Assembly: GCA_003694175.1 (NCBI GenBank)
Contig: RFKV01000063.1
Coordinates: 1-7,004 of the forward strand
Length of the DNA: 7,004 nucleotides
Direction of reading: 5' to 3'
From: Candidatus Dojkabacteria bacterium
Lineage (GTDB): Bacteria > Patescibacteriota > Dojkabacteria > J137
Shown here: one piece after another, positions 5,272 to 7,004 of the stretch
How the letters are laid out: every line of letters starts with the position of its first letter
Numbering within the stretch: position 1 is the stretch's first letter
The notes under the pieces: model-generated
The model's database searches: none
What the model was told of the DNA's origin: nothing
What the model saw: only the letters and a program-made list of their open reading frames with translations
Made by a program: the position numbers and the translations under genes

Positions 5272-6811
5272 TTAAATTTTGTAAAGCAGCGTTAAATATA
5301 TCATTAATGTCATTCCGAAGTATTCTTAGTTTTTGTAGTTGTGATTGATCTAATCCTGCCGTACTTGGCTCGTTGTTTTCTGAGGCGCCTGGGTAGAGGA
5401 TAACTCGTATATATTTCAAGTGTCTACTAATCATTTTTAAAACGTTTTTTAATTTTGAATTGACTTGCTGAAAGTGCATAGATTCCCGTACTAACTCAGA
5501 ATGGTTGTCTATAAGATTGTTCTGTTGATCAATAACATTATTGACCATTTTAAGTACTAAATGTATAACATGCATTATGAGTTCCGCGTGAGCAAAATAT
5601 GTATTGACATTTGATTGCTGCACTACCCCAACGACAACGAAAGATAGCCAATGAAACATAGGATCTTCTAAAACTTTTTCTATCGCAGTAAGCCATCTGC
5701 TTATATTTTCAAGTTCTTTTTGCAGTTGCAGTAGTTCTCCACTGTCTATTTCTCCTTTCGTTATTGTTGCGATTATTGCGGAGTAACCTGGCTCTATTGC
5801 TGCATTTTTTACTGGACTAACAAAAAAATCATTCCAGAGTTGCACAGGATTTTGTCCCGGTGCCTGTGTGGGATCATTCGCGGGTTGTTCGATATCTGGG
5901 TCGTACTCAATTGGTAAGATCAAAATAATTATTAATAACTGCCAAGCAATTAATTTGAGATATCCAACTTCACCTTCACCATAAGTATACTCTTTCAAAA
6001 AACGGTATAAATTGCCTTCCGGTCCGCCAAACTGATTTAGATACCTTTTTAGATAATCATATATTTGGCTATCTCGGGGTATATATCCTAGCAAATGAAT
6101 ATCTCTTATATGTTGATTAAATTCATCTATATTTAGATCTAGCTGAGTGCCGTTAATATGTTGTTTAAAGTTGTTTTTAGTAATCCCAAAAATAAGTTTA
6201 GCAATATAGTCAACTGGTGGGTATGACCTCAAAGGTCTCGTTTTAGCATACAAAGCTAGATGATACGCAATTTCGGCGCTATCCAATAAAAGATCAGGTA
6301 AAGGGAATTCTGATGGTGTTTCCTGACATGTATAATCTATAACTTCAAGTAACGAAACACAAAACTCTTCGAATTTTTCTTTGATTTCTCCTAGTTGAAT
6401 CTCTGAAAGTTGCCCTAATTCTTCTATGTATGTACCAAAATCTTGTAGCCCATATGCACTTGGAAAAAACTCAATTAAAAGGTCCTCTACTAGTATTGTC
6501 TCCCTTTGCACTCCTTGTTCCGAACCAGAAGTATTTGGATAATTGCGCAATTCTGTTAAAACCTCTTTCCAAAGACGAATAATAGTTTGTCTTAGTTGGT
6601 CTTCCTCACTTTCCATCTCACTTTCCATTCCTGGAATTTGCTGTCTTGTTTGATGACTTGGATGATCTGAGTATTCATAGAATTGTCGGGGAATGCTCAA
6701 AAATGATTGCCTTATTATCTCTAAAGCAAATTTAGACAAGATGGTCAAACCATAATAAGTTCTCCTCAGCTGTTCTTGTTCTCCGTTTGTCTCACTTTTA
6801 AACATTTCCAT
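5258..6811 (-). CDS. Unrecognised 517-residue helical protein with a possible membrane segment
   Basis: I do not recognise a family. The frame can be extended to a TTG at 6829, but I prefer ATG 6811: it follows an A/T-rich leader like that of the 605-residue gene, and the TTG adds only six residues. Another in-frame ATG lies at 6805. Neither has a Shine-Dalgarno site. In the 517-residue form there is an N-terminal helical part, an acidic linker with a duplicated MESE unit (62-69), further helices, a strongly hydrophobic stretch at 285-301 (LKLIAWQLLIIILILPI) that could span or dip into a membrane, a Pro/Asn/Asp-rich linker (about 302-324), a short hydrophobic patch (389-397), and long Q/N-rich helices (about 407-470). 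No signal peptide is seen. It has the same strand and style as the 605-residue gene, but I find no clear sequence homology between them. Confidence 0.82.
   Translation of the reverse strand: MEMFKSETNGEQEQLRRTYYGLTILSKFALEIIRQSFLSIPRQFYEYSDHPSHQTRQQIPGMESEMESEEDQLRQTIIRLWKEVLTELRNYPNTSGSEQGVQRETILVEDLLIEFFPSAYGLQDFGTYIEELGQLSEIQLGEIKEKFEEFCVSLLEVIDYTCQETPSEFPLPDLLLDSAEIAYHLALYAKTRPLRSYPPVDYIAKLIFGITKNNFKQHINGTQLDLNIDEFNQHIRDIHLLGYIPRDSQIYDYLKRYLNQFGGPEGNLYRFLKEYTYGEGEVGYLKLIAWQLLIIILILPIEYDPDIEQPANDPTQAPGQNPVQLWNDFFVSPVKNAAIEPGYSAIIATITKGEIDSGELLQLQKELENISRWLTAIEKVLEDPMFHWLSFVVVGVVQQSNVNTYFAHAELIMHVIHLVLKMVNNVIDQQNNLIDNHSELVRESMHFQQVNSKLKNVLKMISRHLKYIRVILYPGASENNEPSTAGLDQSQLQKLRILRNDINDIFNAALQNLNGLP
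6605..6628 (-). repeat. Perfect 12-bp tandem duplication in an acidic linker
   Basis: Two identical 12-base units (6605-6616 and 6617-6628) encode MESE-MESE in the N-terminal part of the 517-residue protein. Identity at third codon positions as well indicates a recent duplication by slippage that kept the frame. Confidence 0.9.
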
Positions 6812-6867
6812 ATTTTTAATTGTTAACAAATAAAGTATTGCAAATGTTATGAACTGTGTGAGGGTTA

Positions 6868-6895
6868 ATTACATTAGTTTGTTGTCATCAATCAA
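6868..6895 (-). promoter_or_regulatory. Candidate promoter for the 517-residue gene
   Basis: On the minus strand, TTGATT (6895-6890) and TGTAAT (6873-6868) are separated by 16 bases, matching the consensus at 4 and 5 of 6 positions. Transcription would start near 6861, giving a leader of about 50 bases to ATG 6811. This would also include the TTG at 6829, so it does not settle the start. Confidence 0.35.
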
Positions 6896-6974
6896 AAACA
6901 ACACAACCACACTTTACTGGGGGTTATAAAAAACGAATTTATAAATTACAAGTAAATTTTTTTATATTTAATAG

Positions 6975-7002
6975 TTGACATAAAAAAACCAGAATAGACA
7001 AT
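6975..7002 (+). promoter_or_regulatory. Candidate rightward promoter at the window edge
   Basis: A perfect TTGACA (6975-6980) is followed after 16 bases by GACAAT (6997-7002, 4 of 6). It points out of the window, divergent from the 517-residue gene, and could drive a gene beyond the right edge. Confidence 0.35.
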
Positions 7003-7004
7003 CA

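Noticed and set aside
6812..6829. TTG start adding six residues to the 517-residue protein
   Set aside because: ATG 6811 is a stronger codon with the same A/T-rich leader style as the other large gene; nothing supports the TTG.

Overview
The window reads as AT-rich bacterial DNA with low coding density: about 60% is accounted for by genes, and several intergenic stretches run to 480-850 bases. The best taxonomic clue is a nucleoside diphosphate kinase with a long insertion before the GP(I/V) core strand and a second insertion before the catalytic-histidine loop. From memory, that form is typical of Candidate Phyla Radiation (Patescibacteria) and some archaeal-type enzymes, so a Patescibacteria-like bacterium is my best guess at moderate-to-low confidence. 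The genetic code looks standard: the reliable genes end in TAA and have no internal TGA. The two long minus-strand genes have no Shine-Dalgarno sequence. Both tRNAs lack an encoded CCA tail.

Layout. Bases 2-199 hold the open 3' end of a possible plus-strand gene cut by the window edge. Bases 200-679 show no gene. Two minus-strand tRNA genes follow (His-GTG at 680-753, Lys-CTT at 768-839), apparently one small transcript from an extended -10 promoter at 854-862. Bases 840-1484 are non-coding and include a segment bounded by a 12-bp perfect inverted repeat. A 605-residue unrecognised helical protein lies on the minus strand (1485-3302). It is divergent from ndk (plus strand, 3795-4403), and the shared region between them holds several short palindromes. 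A long gap follows (4404-5178), with a possible 30-residue ORF at its end. A second unrecognised helical protein lies on the minus strand (5258-6811, 517 residues). The right edge has a promoter-like site pointing rightward.

How the parts relate. ndk and the tRNAs are housekeeping genes. The two large minus-strand proteins flank ndk but cannot be tied to it functionally. They share some features: mostly alpha-helical composition, no signal peptide, A/T-rich leaders without a ribosome binding site, and perfect or near-perfect in-frame tandem duplications (12, 21 and 24 bp) in charged linker or coiled-coil segments. No known domain was recognised in either. They are the main unknowns of the window and look like lineage-specific proteins. 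No mobile-element gene, CRISPR array or rRNA was seen.
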